A stretch of DNA of 64,000 nucleotides from Arsenicicoccus cauae (GCF_009707125.1 NZ_WLVL01000037.1:1-64000), one strand, 5' to 3'. Positions 1 through 8,737 are shown, counted from the first letter of the stretch. Made by a program: numbers and translations. Notes: generated by a model from the sequence alone, not told the origin.

Positions 1-123
1 GCCGGGTCGCCGATCCCGAACGGACAAGTCGCGCGGAAGGCACGAAGCCAGTCAGGCGAGGAGTCACGAACGAGACCGACGACCACAGCCCATCACCGCT
101 GGGCTGCTGTCACACCCTCACAG

Positions 124-360
124 TCAGTCGAGGGGCGCGTCCCGGCGCAGGGGTCGGTCCCGCCCGAGGCGCCGCGACTCGGGCACGTCGAAGTCGTCGC
201 AGAGGGCGAGCCACACGGCGCGCGGCGGGATCCCGTCGGCCACCGCCTCCTCGACGGTGCGGCTGCCCAGCCCCGAGATCCGGTGGTCGCTGGCCACCGT
301 GGGGGCATAGCCGGGGCCGAACTCCTCGTCCAGGAGCCGCCGCAGGTCGGACAGGCGCAT
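124..360 (-). CDS. DUF3046 family protein
   Basis: A 78-residue protein that matches the actinobacterial DUF3046 family, of unknown function: it opens MRLSDLRRLL, then has the family's FGPGYA and SGLGSRTVEEA segments and a conserved VWLALCDDFDVP stretch. In actinobacteria this gene usually sits between clgR and recA-recX, and here it lies on the same strand as rimO-pgsA-cinA-clgR, pointing left out of the window toward where recA would be. The ATG at 360 has no Shine-Dalgarno sequence but a CAGGGT hexamer ends six bases upstream, suggesting a leaderless mRNA. Family assignment is from memory of the motif pattern; the function is unknown. Confidence 0.88.
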   Translation of the reverse strand: MRLSDLRRLLDEEFGPGYAPTVASDHRISGLGSRTVEEAVADGIPPRAVWLALCDDFDVPESRRLGRDRPLRRDAPLD

Positions 361-366
361 CCGGAC

Positions 367-372
367 ACCCTG
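367..372 (-). promoter_or_regulatory. -10 element of the DUF3046 gene (leaderless)
   Basis: On the minus strand CAGGGT is followed by exactly six bases and then the ATG of the DUF3046 gene. This is the same geometry seen at several other genes in the window. No convincing -35 is visible. Confidence 0.4.
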
Positions 373-498
373 CCGTGCAGATCACAAGTGTGCAACCCAT
401 CACCCGAACGGCGCAACGAGCGCCGCCGACCATGCGGGGACCGGCAGCGCTGTGACCAGCATGAGTACGCAAAGTGACCTGTTATATCACGCGCACAC

Positions 499-514
499 TA
501 TGACATGGATCACA
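499..514. promoter_or_regulatory. candidate CRP/GlxR-type operator
   Basis: TATGA-N6-TCACA, one mismatch from the TGTGA-N6-TCACA consensus of CRP-family regulators such as actinobacterial GlxR/Crp. It lies 85 bases before the first WGxxGxxG gene, in the divergent region with the DUF3046 gene. The match alone is weak evidence. Confidence 0.3.
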
Positions 515-598
515 ACCACCTTCACGCATGGGCGCGGGCGGGGGTGGCAAACATGAAGCAGTACAAACAGCGAACGACCGTACGACGAAAGGAAAATC

Positions 599-904
599 AT
601 GCGCCGCACCATGACCCGTCTGGGTGCCGCCGCCGTGATCGGAGCCGCATCGGTCACTGCCGCTGCTGCCCCGTCCATGGCAGCCCCGCCCGCCCAGCAC
701 GCACCCAGCGTCACCGTCGTCGCCGCCGACGAGGACAACGTCGCCGACGACAACTCCGGCAAGTGGGGCCTCGCCGGCCTCCTCGGGGCCCTCGGCCTCG
801 CGGGCCTGCTCAAGGGCAAGCAGGCCGTCGACGAGCGTCGCGCCTCGGGCGCCACCCGCGCCACGTCGACCCAGGCCCACCGGACCGACGACCGGTCCCG
901 CTGA
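599..904 (+). CDS. secreted WGxxGxxG-type small protein 1
   Basis: A 101-residue protein with an N-terminal signal peptide (basic MRRTMTR, then an Ala-rich hydrophobic stretch to about residue 28, likely cut after SMA). A short acidic linker leads to a WGLAGLLGALGLAGLL segment starting at Trp56, followed by basic residues and a polar tail. This resembles the WGxxGxxG sorting-like motif reported in other bacteria, but here it is followed by about 30 polar residues rather than ending the protein. The ATG at 599 has a GAAAGGA ribosome site. A second gene of the same design follows 52 bases later. Probably an envelope or exported protein; function unknown. Confidence 0.75.
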   Translation: MRRTMTRLGAAAVIGAASVTAAAAPSMAAPPAQHAPSVTVVAADEDNVADDNSGKWGLAGLLGALGLAGLLKGKQAVDERRASGATRATSTQAHRTDDRSR

Positions 905-956
905 GAAGCCGACCGATCTCCCGACGCACCTTCCCTCAACGAAAGGCTTGACCATC

Positions 957-1346
957 ATGCGCAAGACCATCCTCACCGCCGCCGCGGCCGCCGCCTTCGC
1001 CATCGTGCCCGCCGGCGCGGCCGTCGCCGACACCGCGACCCCCTCGCCGAGCACCTCGGTCACCACGACCACTACCACGACCGAGTCCGACAAGACCGGC
1101 CTGTGGGGCCTGCTCGGTCTGCTGGGACTGGCCGGCCTGCTGAAGAAGAACAAGAAGCACGAGGTCCACCCCGCTGACCACGTGGACCACCGCAGCACCC
1201 GCACCGAGCACGTGGGCACGCACCACGACACCAACGTCACCCACGGCCACGTCGACCGCGACGACGCCATCCGCACCACGGACACCGACCGTGGCGGTCT
1301 CGGCGAGACGCGTCGTGACGGCCTGGACGACGACACCCGCCGCTGA
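957..1346 (+). CDS. secreted WGxxGxxG-type small protein 2, His-rich tail
   Basis: A 129-residue paralogue of the preceding gene. It has a signal peptide (MRKTILTAAAA, likely cut after VAD near residue 25), a Thr-rich linker, the WGLLGLLGLLGLAGLL-like hydrophobic segment from Trp50, a KKNKKHE basic stretch and a long polar tail with ten histidines. The ATG at 957 is preferred over the in-frame TTG at 948 because GAAAGG lies about ten bases upstream. The two genes form a pair ended by two strong hairpins. The His-rich tail might bind metal; that is a guess from composition. Confidence 0.72.
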   Translation: MRKTILTAAAAAAFAIVPAGAAVADTATPSPSTSVTTTTTTTESDKTGLWGLLGLLGLAGLLKKNKKHEVHPADHVDHRSTRTEHVGTHHDTNVTHGHVDRDDAIRTTDTDRGGLGETRRDGLDDDTRR

Positions 1347-1353
1347 CGCGCCT

Positions 1354-1429
1354 GCGCGGGCCGGGCATCGCAGGCCCGCGCGCAGCACCATCGAGGGGGT
1401 CCCCGGCCGGCTGGCCGTGGACCCCCTCG
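1354..1429 (+). terminator. double hairpin terminator after the WGxxGxxG pair
   Basis: Two consecutive inverted repeats: GCGCGGGCC (1354-1362) with its complement at 1373-1381, then CGAGGGGGTCC (1392-1402) with its exact complement at 1419-1429. There is no U-run, as usual in high-GC actinobacteria. They separate the WGxxGxxG pair from lhr. Confidence 0.7.
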
Positions 1430-1484
1430 TCGCACCGGGAGGGCCAGGGGTATGTCGGACCTCCGTGGCACTCTTGGACGCACC

Positions 1485-4400
1485 ATGACCAGCGACGTCC
1501 TCGACCGCTTCTCCCCAGCCACCCGCGCGTGGTTCCGGAGCAGCTTCCCCGCGCCCACACCGGCCCAGACCGGGGCGTGGGAGGCGGTGTCGACGGGTCA
1601 GCACACGCTCGTCGTGGCGCCCACCGGGTCGGGCAAGACCCTGGCGGCCTTCCTGTGGGCGCTGGACCAGGTGGGGTCGAGCCCACCGCCGCAGGACCCG
1701 TTGCGCCGCTGCCGGGTCTTGTACGTCTCCCCGATGAAGGCGCTGGCCGTGGACGTCGAGCGCAACCTGCGCTCGCCCCTGGTCGGCATCGAGCACGCCG
1801 CGCGCAGGCTGGGTATCCCCCCACCCGCCGTGACGGTGTCGGTGCGCAGCGGGGACACCCCGGCCGCCGATCGCCGGGCCTTCCAACGCCGTCCGAGCGA
1901 CGTGCTGATCACCACGCCCGAGTCGCTCTTCCTGCTGCTCACGTCCGCCTCGCGCGAGAGCCTGCGCGGGGTCGAGACGGTGATCCTCGACGAGGTCCAC
2001 GCCGTCGCGGGGACCAAGCGAGGCGCCCACCTCGCCCTGTCCCTGGAGCGCCTGGACGCCCTGCTGGACCGTCCCGCGACGCGCGTCGGCCTGTCCGCCA
2101 CGGTCCGCCCCGTGGAGGAGGTCGCGCGCTACCTGGCGGGGGGCCGCCCCGTCAGCGTCGTCCAGCCCCCGTCGACCAAGGAGTGGGACCTGCAGGTCGT
2201 CGTCCCGGTCCCCGACCTGGCCGAGCTGGGCTCCGCCGCGCCGGTCGACCTCGACGGCCCCGGCGACGCGGACCCGCGCCGCGCGGCATCGGTGTGGCCT
2301 CACGTCGAGGAACGCATCGTCGACCTCGTCGCCCAGCAACGCTCGACGCTCGTCTTCGCCAACTCGCGGCGGCTGGCGGAGCGTCTGACTGCGCGCCTCA
2401 ACGAGCTGTGGGAGGAGCGGCTCGGACCCCCCGAGGACGAGGGCGACGACGGTCGTACGCCGGTGCCCCCCGTCACCGCGCCGGACGGCCTGCCCGCGCC
2501 CGCTCGCCTCACCCACGGCACCCCTGCGCACCTCATGGGTCAGGCCGGGCAGAGCCACGGTGCCGCACCCGTGCTGGCCCGGGCCCACCATGGCTCCGTC
2601 AGCAAGGAGCACCGCCAGGAGATCGAGGAGGCCCTCAAGTCCGGCCTGCTGCCGGCCGTGGTCGCCACCAGCTCGCTCGAGCTCGGCATCGACATGGGCG
2701 CGGTGGACCTCGTGGTCCAGGTCGAGAGCCCCCCGAGCGTGGCGAGCGGCCTGCAACGCGTCGGCCGCGCCGGGCACCAGGTGGGGGCCGTCTCCCGCGG
2801 CGTCTTCTTCCCCAAGTACCGCGCCGACCTGGTCCAGACCGCCGTGGTGATCGACCGCATGCGCGAGGGGGCCATCGAGGCGCTGCGCATCCCCGCCAAC
2901 CCCGTCGACGTCCTGGCCCAGCAGGTCGTGGCCATGTGCGCGCTCGACGACTGGACCGTGGGGGACGTGGAGCAGCTCGTCCGGCGGGCGGCCCCCTACG
3001 CGTCCTTGCCCCGCTCCGTCCTGGAGGCCACCCTCGACATGCTCGCCGGGCGCTACCCGAGCGACGAGTTCGCCGAGCTGCGGCCCAGGATCGTGTGGGA
3101 CCGCGTCGCCGACACGGTGTCCGGTCGCCCCGGCGCACAACGGCTGGCCGTCACCAGCGGTGGGACGATCCCCGACCGCGGGCTGTATGCCGTGATGCTG
3201 GCCACCGGTGACGGCCCCGGCCGGCGGGTGGGCGAGCTCGACGAGGAGATGGTCTACGAGTCGCGGGTGGGCGACGTCTTCACGCTCGGTTCCACGGCCT
3301 GGCGCATCGAGGACATCACGCAAGACCGGGTGCTCGTCACGCCGGCCCCGGGCCAGCCCGGTCGTCTGCCGTTCTGGAAGGGCGACCAGCTCGGGCGCCC
3401 GGCCGAGCTCGGCGCGGCGGTCGGGGCACGGCTTCGCGAGCTCTCACGGCTGCCACGGGAGGACGCCGTGCACCGCCTGTCCGACGGCGGGCTGGACGCC
3501 TGGGCGGCCGACAACCTGGTCGACTACCTCGCCGAGCAGCGCGAGGCCACGGGCGTGGTGCCCGACGACCGGACCGTGGTGGTCGAGCGCTTCCGCGACG
3601 AGATCGGCGACTGGCGGATCGCGATCCACTCCCCCTACGGACAGCAGGTGCACGCTCCCTGGGCCCTGGCCGTCGGGGCCCGCTTCCGCGAGCGGTTCGG
3701 CTACGACGTGCAGGCGATGAACGCCGACGACGGCATCATCCTGCGGCTCCCGGACCTCGACACGGCCGTCGACGGGCCTGCGGGCGACGACGGGGAGTCC
3801 GGCGACGTGGCGGACTGGACCCGCGAGATCGTCGACCTGATCACCCTCGACCCGGACGACGTCCGGGCCCTGGTGACGGCCGAGATCGGCGGCTCGGCCG
3901 TCTTCGCCGCCCGGTTCCGCGAGTGCGCCGCGCGCGCCCTGCTGCTGCCGAGGCGCCAGCCCGGTCGACGTCAGGCCCTGTGGCAGCAGCGGCAGCGGTC
4001 CGCGCAGCTGCTCGAGGTGGCCAGCCGCTACCCGTCCTTCCCCATCGTCCTCGAGGCCGTGCGGGAATGCCTCCAGGACGTCTTCGACGTCCCCGGGCTG
4101 ATCGACCTGATGGCCCGCGTCCGGTCCAGGGACGTCCGTGTCGTCGAGGTCGAGACGCCGACCCCGTCGCCGTTCGCCAAGAGCCTGCTCTTCGGCTACG
4201 TCGCCCAGTACCTCTACGAGGGCGACTCCCCCCTGGCCGAGCGCCGGGCCGCCGCGCTCTCGCTCGACGCCGACCTGCTGTCGGACCTGCTCGGCCAGGA
4301 CGCCGGCAGCTCCCTGCGAGACCTGCTGGACCCCGAGGTCATCACCGCGACCGAGGCCGACCTGCAACGCCTCTCGCCGGCTCGACGGTGCCGGGACGCC

Positions 4401-6338
4401 GAGGGGGTCGCCGACCTCCTGCGCGTCGTGGGTCCCCTGAGCACTCCCGACGTCGCGCTGCGCTGCGCCGCCGAGGAGGACGCCTACCCGGACGAGGGGC
4501 AGGCGGCGACCTGGCTGCAGCAGCTCGAGTCGGCGCGCCGCGTCGTCCGGGTCCGCATCAGCGACGAGGAGCGGTGGGCCGTCGTGGAGGACGCGGGTCG
4601 GCTGCGCGACGCCCTCGGGGTGGCCGTGCCGCCCGGCATCGCCGACAGCCTGCTGGACGGCGGCGACGACCCGCTCGGCGGACTGGTGCAGCGATACGCG
4701 CGCACCCACGGACCCTTCACCGCCACGGCCGTCGCCGCGACCCTCGGGCTCGGCACGGCGGTCGCCTCGCACACCCTCGCTCGTCTCGTCGGTCGCGGTC
4801 AGCTCGTCGAGGGTGAGCTGCTCCCCGAGCAGCTCGGCGGCGGGCAGCACGGTGTCGAGTACTGCGACGTGCAGGTGCTGCGCACCCTGCGGCGACGCTC
4901 CCTGGCTGCGCTCCGCGCGGAGGTCGAGCCGGTCCCGGTGACCGACCTGGCGCGGTTCGTGCCGGCCTGGCACGGCATCGGGGATCGCAGCCGGGGCGTC
5001 GAGGCCGTGGCGCGCGCCGTGGAGCAGCTGGCCGGGGCGCGCCTGCCCGCCAGCGCCGTCGAGACACTCGTGCTCCCGGCCCGCGTGCCGGACTACTCCC
5101 CCGCGATGCTGGACGAGCTGACGGCGACGGGTGAGGTGCTGTGGCAGGGGCACGGGTCCCTGCCCGGGGACGACGGCTGGGTCTCGCTGCACCTGGCGGA
5201 CACCGCCCACCTCACGCTGGCAGCCCCCGGCCCGGAGGCTGATCTCACCGCGCAGCAGCGGGACCTGCTCGACCACCTGCGGCTGGGCGGGGCGCACTTC
5301 GTGGCCGGGCTCGCCGCGACGCTCGGACGAGGCACCGACGCCACGGTCGTCGACGACCTGTGGGCACTGGTCTGGGCAGGGCACGTCACCGGCGACACGT
5401 TCACGGCCCTGCGAGGCCTGCTCGACGGGGGCCACACGGCGCACAAGCCACGCCGCAGCGGCCCCCGGGCCGGACGCGGCGGTCGACGCGGCACCCTCGG
5501 GACGCTGCGTGGGGGCGGTCCCCGCAACGGCCTGGCCCGGCCCGCCTCGAGCGTGCGCATCACCGACCCCCGCGGCCTCGGGCGATGGAGCGTCCTGCCG
5601 GCCACCGAGGCCGACGCGACCGTCCGCGCGTGGGCGCAGGCCGAGCTGCTCCTCGACCGCTACGGCGTGGTCACCCGCGGCAGCGCGGTCGCCGAGGAGG
5701 TCGTGGGCGGCTTCGCGTCCGTCTATCGGGTCCTCGCCGCCGCCGAGGAGTCCGGTCGGGTGCGACGCGGCTACTTCGTGGAGGGCCTCGGCGGCTCCCA
5801 GTTCGCGACCGCGGGGGCCGTGGACCGTCTGCGCGCCGGCAGCCGGGTCCTCGACGACACCGCCGGTGGTCAGCAGGGGGCCGGCCTGCCGGCCAGCCCG
5901 CTCGCGCACCTCGGCGACGCCTGGTCGGTGAGCGCTCAGCGTCGCGGAGCTCAGCCCGAGCGCCCCGCCCTGGTCCTGGCCGCGACCGATCCGGCCAACG
6001 TCTACGGTGCGGCGCTGCCCTGGCCCGAGCGCCCGGACGACGCAGGCAGGCATCGTCCGGCCCGCAAGGCCGGTGCCCTCGTCGTGCTCGTGGACGGGCG
6101 CCTGGTCCTCTACGTCGAGCGTGGTGGCAAGACGCTGCTGTCCTTCGGCGAGGACCCCGCCGACCTCGGGGCCGCCGCCAGGGCGCTGGCGGACGTGGTG
6201 CACCGCGGCGCGCTGGGCAGGCTCAGCGTCGAGCGCGCGGACGGCGCCGCACTCCTCGGGTCCGATCACCCGCTCGTGCAGGCGCTGGCGGACGCCGGCT
6301 TCCACCACACCCCGCGCGGGCTGCGGCTGCGCCGTTGA
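1485..6338 (+). CDS. lhr: Lhr-family ATP-dependent helicase
   Basis: A 1617-residue superfamily 2 helicase of the Large helicase-related (Lhr) type, which translocates 3' to 5' on single-stranded DNA and unwinds RNA:DNA hybrids, probably in DNA repair. Visible motifs are the Q-motif region, Walker A APTGSGKT (residues 45-52), Walker B DEVH near 165, and the helicase C-terminal motif VGRAGHQ. The long C-terminal half is the family's winged-helix/Lhr-core and C-terminal domain. Length is slightly above E. coli (about 1540) and M. tuberculosis (about 1510). The inner ATG at 1485 is preferred over 1452 because homologues begin at VLDRFSPATRAWF. lhr next to nei2 is a known actinobacterial pairing (Rv3296-Rv3297). 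Confidence 0.95.
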   Translation: MTSDVLDRFSPATRAWFRSSFPAPTPAQTGAWEAVSTGQHTLVVAPTGSGKTLAAFLWALDQVGSSPPPQDPLRRCRVLYVSPMKALAVDVERNLRSPLVGIEHAARRLGIPPPAVTVSVRSGDTPAADRRAFQRRPSDVLITTPESLFLLLTSASRESLRGVETVILDEVHAVAGTKRGAHLALSLERLDALLDRPATRVGLSATVRPVEEVARYLAGGRPVSVVQPPSTKEWDLQVVVPVPDLAELGSAAPVDLDGPGDADPRRAASVWPHVEERIVDLVAQQRSTLVFANSRRLAERLTARLNELWEERLGPPEDEGDDGRTPVPPVTAPDGLPAPARLTHGTPAHLMGQAGQSHGAAPVLARAHHGSVSKEHRQEIEEALKSGLLPAVVATSSLELGIDMGAVDLVVQVESPPSVASGLQRVGRAGHQVGAVSRGVFFPKYRADLVQTAVVIDRMREGAIEALRIPANPVDVLAQQVVAMCALDDWTVGDVEQLVRRAAPYASLPRSVLEATLDMLAGRYPSDEFAELRPRIVWDRVADTVSGRPGAQRLAVTSGGTIPDRGLYAVMLATGDGPGRRVGELDEEMVYESRVGDVFTLGSTAWRIEDITQDRVLVTPAPGQPGRLPFWKGDQLGRPAELGAAVGARLRELSRLPREDAVHRLSDGGLDAWAADNLVDYLAEQREATGVVPDDRTVVVERFRDEIGDWRIAIHSPYGQQVHAPWALAVGARFRERFGYDVQAMNADDGIILRLPDLDTAVDGPAGDDGESGDVADWTREIVDLITLDPDDVRALVTAEIGGSAVFAARFRECAARALLLPRRQPGRRQALWQQRQRSAQLLEVASRYPSFPIVLEAVRECLQDVFDVPGLIDLMARVRSRDVRVVEVETPTPSPFAKSLLFGYVAQYLYEGDSPLAERRAAALSLDADLLSDLLGQDAGSSLRDLLDPEVITATEADLQRLSPARRCRDAEGVADLLRVVGPLSTPDVALRCAAEEDAYPDEGQAATWLQQLESARRVVRVRISDEERWAVVEDAGRLRDALGVAVPPGIADSLLDGGDDPLGGLVQRYARTHGPFTATAVAATLGLGTAVASHTLARLVGRGQLVEGELLPEQLGGGQHGVEYCDVQVLRTLRRRSLAALRAEVEPVPVTDLARFVPAWHGIGDRSRGVEAVARAVEQLAGARLPASAVETLVLPARVPDYSPAMLDELTATGEVLWQGHGSLPGDDGWVSLHLADTAHLTLAAPGPEADLTAQQRDLLDHLRLGGAHFVAGLAATLGRGTDATVVDDLWALVWAGHVTGDTFTALRGLLDGGHTAHKPRRSGPRAGRGGRRGTLGTLRGGGPRNGLARPASSVRITDPRGLGRWSVLPATEADATVRAWAQAELLLDRYGVVTRGSAVAEEVVGGFASVYRVLAAAEESGRVRRGYFVEGLGGSQFATAGAVDRLRAGSRVLDDTAGGQQGAGLPASPLAHLGDAWSVSAQRRGAQPERPALVLAATDPANVYGAALPWPERPDDAGRHRPARKAGALVVLVDGRLVLYVERGGKTLLSFGEDPADLGAAARALADVVHRGALGRLSVERADGAALLGSDHPLVQALADAGFHHTPRGLRLRR

Positions 6339-6366
6339 CACCGCTGACACCGAAGGAGCTCGGAGG

Positions 6367-6894
6367 ATGACGACGGTCTGGACGATCGGGCACTCGACAC
6401 GCCCGCTCGAGGAGCTCATCGGGCTGCTGCGCGAGCACGAGATCACCCAGCTCGTCGACATCCGCACGGTGCCGGGCTCGCGACACAACCCGCAGTACTC
6501 CCAGGAGGCTCTGCGGACCTCGCTCCCGGAGCAAGGTGTCCGCTACGTCTACCTCAAGGAGCTGGGCGGCCTGCGCAAGACCGCGCCGGACTCGATCAAC
6601 GGTGCCTGGCGCAACGCCTCCTTCCGGGGCTACGCCGACTACATGCAGACGCCGGCGTTCCGCGCGGCCGTGGACGAGCTCGTGGACCTGGCCGCCCGGC
6701 CTCGGACGGCGATCATGTGCGCCGAGGCCGTGCCCTGGCGGTGCCACCGCTCGCTGGTGGGCGACGCCCTGCTGGTCCGCGGCGTGCGGGTCGTGGACAT
6801 CGTGGGTCCTCACCAGGCCCGCGAGCACAAGCTCACCGCCTTCGCCCAGGTCGTGGGATCCTCCATCACCTATCCCCCGGAGACCCCCGACTGA
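6367..6894 (+). CDS. DUF488 domain-containing protein
   Basis: A 175-residue DUF488 protein. The family signatures are clear: WTIGHSTRPLEE at the N-terminus, LVDIRTVPGSRHNPQ, YLKELGG and the CAEAVPWRCHRS motif with two cysteines near the C-terminal third. The family is widespread, functionally uncharacterised, and often found near repair genes. It starts 28 bases after lhr with an AAGGAG/GGAGG ribosome site and is probably cotranscribed with it. Confidence 0.9.
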   Translation: MTTVWTIGHSTRPLEELIGLLREHEITQLVDIRTVPGSRHNPQYSQEALRTSLPEQGVRYVYLKELGGLRKTAPDSINGAWRNASFRGYADYMQTPAFRAAVDELVDLAARPRTAIMCAEAVPWRCHRSLVGDALLVRGVRVVDIVGPHQAREHKLTAFAQVVGSSITYPPETPD

Positions 6895-6932
6895 CCGTGA
6901 GCAAGCGGACGCCAGTCGTCCGCAACCGCCGC

Positions 6933-6938
6933 TACGGT
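6933..6938 (+). promoter_or_regulatory. -10 element for the first VOC gene (leaderless)
   Basis: TACGGT ends six bases before the ATG at 6945, and no Shine-Dalgarno sequence precedes that ATG, so transcription probably begins at or next to the start codon. Confidence 0.45.
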
Positions 6939-6944
6939 CCCCTC

Positions 6945-7346
6945 ATGGCTATCACTCCAAAGCTTGACCTCGTCGTCCTGGACTGTCCCGACGCGCTCGA
7001 GCTGGGCCGCTTCTACGGCGCCCTGCTCGGCTACGAGCTGGAGGAGGGCGCCGACCGTGCGTGGGTCAATCTCGTCCCGCCGGGCGGTGGGGTCTCCAAA
7101 GACAACCCGGACGGGCGGGCGACGCTGGCCTTCCAGCGCATCGATGACTACGTCGCGCCCACCTGGCCCGGCGGCGCCCACCCGCAGCAGTTCCACCTGG
7201 ACCTGAGCGTCCCCGCCATCGATGCTGCAGAGCCACGAGTCCTCGAGCTCGGCGGCCGGGTGCACGAGCACCAGCCGTCCGAGGAGGGCAGCTTCCGCGT
7301 CTACCTGGACCCGGCCGGCCACCCCTTCTGCCTCGTCCAGGGCTGA
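6945..7346 (+). CDS. VOC/glyoxalase-fold protein
   Basis: A 133-residue vicinal-oxygen-chelate fold protein. It shows the beta-alpha-beta pattern of the family (LDLVVLDCPDALELGRFYGALLGYEL) and the typical end YLDPAGHPFCLV. Such proteins include glyoxalases, dioxygenases and antibiotic-binding proteins; the substrate cannot be told from sequence. The ATG at 6945 is chosen because the upstream extension overlaps the DUF488 gene in another frame and a TACGGT -10 sits just ahead. Confidence 0.85.
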   Translation: MAITPKLDLVVLDCPDALELGRFYGALLGYELEEGADRAWVNLVPPGGGVSKDNPDGRATLAFQRIDDYVAPTWPGGAHPQQFHLDLSVPAIDAAEPRVLELGGRVHEHQPSEEGSFRVYLDPAGHPFCLVQG

Positions 7347-7379
7347 TCGGTGCAGGAAGCCAGGACTGGATGACGTGTG

Positions 7380-7385
7380 TACAGT
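7380..7385 (+). promoter_or_regulatory. -10 element for the PhnB-like gene (leaderless)
   Basis: TACAGT is followed by six bases and then the ATG at 7392; no ribosome-binding sequence is present. Confidence 0.45.
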
Positions 7386-7391
7386 GTCCAC

Positions 7392-7793
7392 ATGAGCGCC
7401 CCCGCACCGTACGTCATCTTCCCCGGCACCACCCGAGACGCCCTCAGCACCTACCAGCGGATCTTCGGCGGCGAGCTGAGCCTGCACACCAGAGAGGACC
7501 TGCGGCGCACCGAGCAACCGCTCGACGCCATCGGGCACGGCCAGCTGACCGGCCCGGTCACGGTCTTCGGCGCGGACGGCACCGACGGCCAGCAGACCGT
7601 CCGCACGGCCGGGCTGATGCTGGCCCTCCTCGGGGCGGCTGACGCCGACACCTCGCGGCGCTGGTTCGCCGAGCTGAGCGAGGGCGGCACCGTCGTGGAC
7701 GACCTGCATGCTCGCCCCTGGGGCGACTGGGACGGGCGGGTCGTCGACCGCTTCGGCCTGTCCTGGCTGATCGGCTTCCAGCCGCAGGCCTGA
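7392..7793 (+). CDS. PhnB-like VOC family protein
   Basis: A 133-residue protein of the PhnB/3-demethylubiquinone-methyltransferase-like branch of the VOC superfamily, with PYVIFPGTTRDALSTYQRIFGGE near the start split across the usual first beta-alpha unit and a WGDWDGRVVDRFGLSW end. Members of this branch have no established common substrate. The ATG at 7392 is preferred over the start at 7377, since the longer form has no support and a TACAGT -10 lies just upstream. It sits between the other VOC gene and nei2. Confidence 0.82.
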   Translation: MSAPAPYVIFPGTTRDALSTYQRIFGGELSLHTREDLRRTEQPLDAIGHGQLTGPVTVFGADGTDGQQTVRTAGLMLALLGAADADTSRRWFAELSEGGTVVDDLHARPWGDWDGRVVDRFGLSWLIGFQPQA

Positions 7794-7835
7794 GCCCCGA
7801 AAGACGCCAGGCTCCCGGCATACGGCCGGTCGTGC

Positions 7836-7841
7836 CAGGAT
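7836..7841 (+). promoter_or_regulatory. -10-like element for nei2 (leaderless)
   Basis: CAGGAT ends six bases before the ATG at 7848, the same spacing as at neighbouring genes. The first base departs from the TAnnnT pattern, so confidence is low. Confidence 0.35.
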
Positions 7842-7847
7842 CGGTCC

Positions 7848-8714
7848 ATGCCCGAGGGAGATGCCGTATGGCGCACCGCCCGGCGCCTCCACCGGGCGCT
7901 CGCGGGGCGCGTGGTCACCGACTGCGACCTGCGCTGGCCATCGCTGGCCACCGCCGACCTGCGCGGACGCACGACGGTGGAGGTCGTGCCGCGCGGCAAG
8001 CACATCCTGCACCGGCTCGACGACGGGCTGACCCTCCACTCGCACCTGCGGATGGACGGGTCCTGGCGCACCCACGACCCGGCGAGGCTCACGCTGCGGC
8101 AGCTGCGCGACCCGGACGTGCGCGCGGTCGTGGGCTGCGAGACCGCGACGGCCATCGGCACCATGCTCGGGATGATCGACCTCGTCCGGACTGCTGACGA
8201 GGGGCGCCTCGTCGGGCACCTCGGCCCGGACCTGCTCGGTCCCGACTGGGACCCGGAGGTGGCCGTCGCCAACCTGCAGCGCCGCCCCGACCGCGAGATC
8301 GGCGCCGCGCTCCTGGACCAGCGCAACCTGGCGGGGGTCGGCACGATGTGGGACGCGGAGGTGCTGCACCTGGAGCGCGTGTGGCCATGGACACCCGTCG
8401 CCGAGCTCGACGCAGCGCGCCTGCGGTCCATCGTCACGCGGGTCCAGGCGTTGGTCGACGCCAGCAAGGTGCTGCGCCAGTCGACGTCGACCGGTTCGCT
8501 CGCTCCGGGTCAGGAGATGCTGGTGCACGGTCGCAGCGGCCTCCCCTGCCGACGCTGCGGCGGCCCGGTGCGGCTCTCGCGGATCGGGGAGGCGCCGCAG
8601 GACCGGGCGATGTTCTACTGCCCGGTCTGCCAGGGCGGGCTCGGGCCCGACGACGACGGGCGACGTCAGCGTCCGCTCGGCGAGGGGCGAAGCGGGCCGA
8701 GCCGCAACGGCTGA
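7848..8714 (+). CDS. nei: Fpg/Nei-family DNA glycosylase, Nei2 type
   Basis: A 288-residue endonuclease VIII-like glycosylase that removes oxidised bases and nicks abasic sites in base-excision repair. The catalytic N-terminus MPEGD is present (Met removed, Pro2 nucleophile, Glu3), with the helix-two-turn-helix signature ALLDQRNLAGVG and a C-terminal zinc finger with CRRC and CPVC pairs. The MPEGD form, not MPELP, marks Nei rather than Fpg. lhr and nei lie close together in mycobacteria too, which hints at a shared repair role. It ends 23 bases from the convergent clgR. Confidence 0.93.
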   Translation: MPEGDAVWRTARRLHRALAGRVVTDCDLRWPSLATADLRGRTTVEVVPRGKHILHRLDDGLTLHSHLRMDGSWRTHDPARLTLRQLRDPDVRAVVGCETATAIGTMLGMIDLVRTADEGRLVGHLGPDLLGPDWDPEVAVANLQRRPDREIGAALLDQRNLAGVGTMWDAEVLHLERVWPWTPVAELDAARLRSIVTRVQALVDASKVLRQSTSTGSLAPGQEMLVHGRSGLPCRRCGGPVRLSRIGEAPQDRAMFYCPVCQGGLGPDDDGRRQRPLGEGRSGPSRNG

Positions 8715-8737
8715 GACGGCAGCTCAGGTGCCGCAGC

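Noticed and set aside
86-106. CAGCCCA/TGGGCTG hairpin downstream of the DUF3046 gene as a terminator
   Set aside because: Only seven pairs and a seven-base loop; too weak to claim without knowing what follows left of the window.
936-3323. Long minus-strand open frame of 795 codons over lhr, and similar long frames opposite kdp, pot and ftsK genes
   Set aside because: They lie antisense to clear conserved genes and have Gly/Arg/Ala/His-rich composition typical of shadow frames in high-GC DNA.
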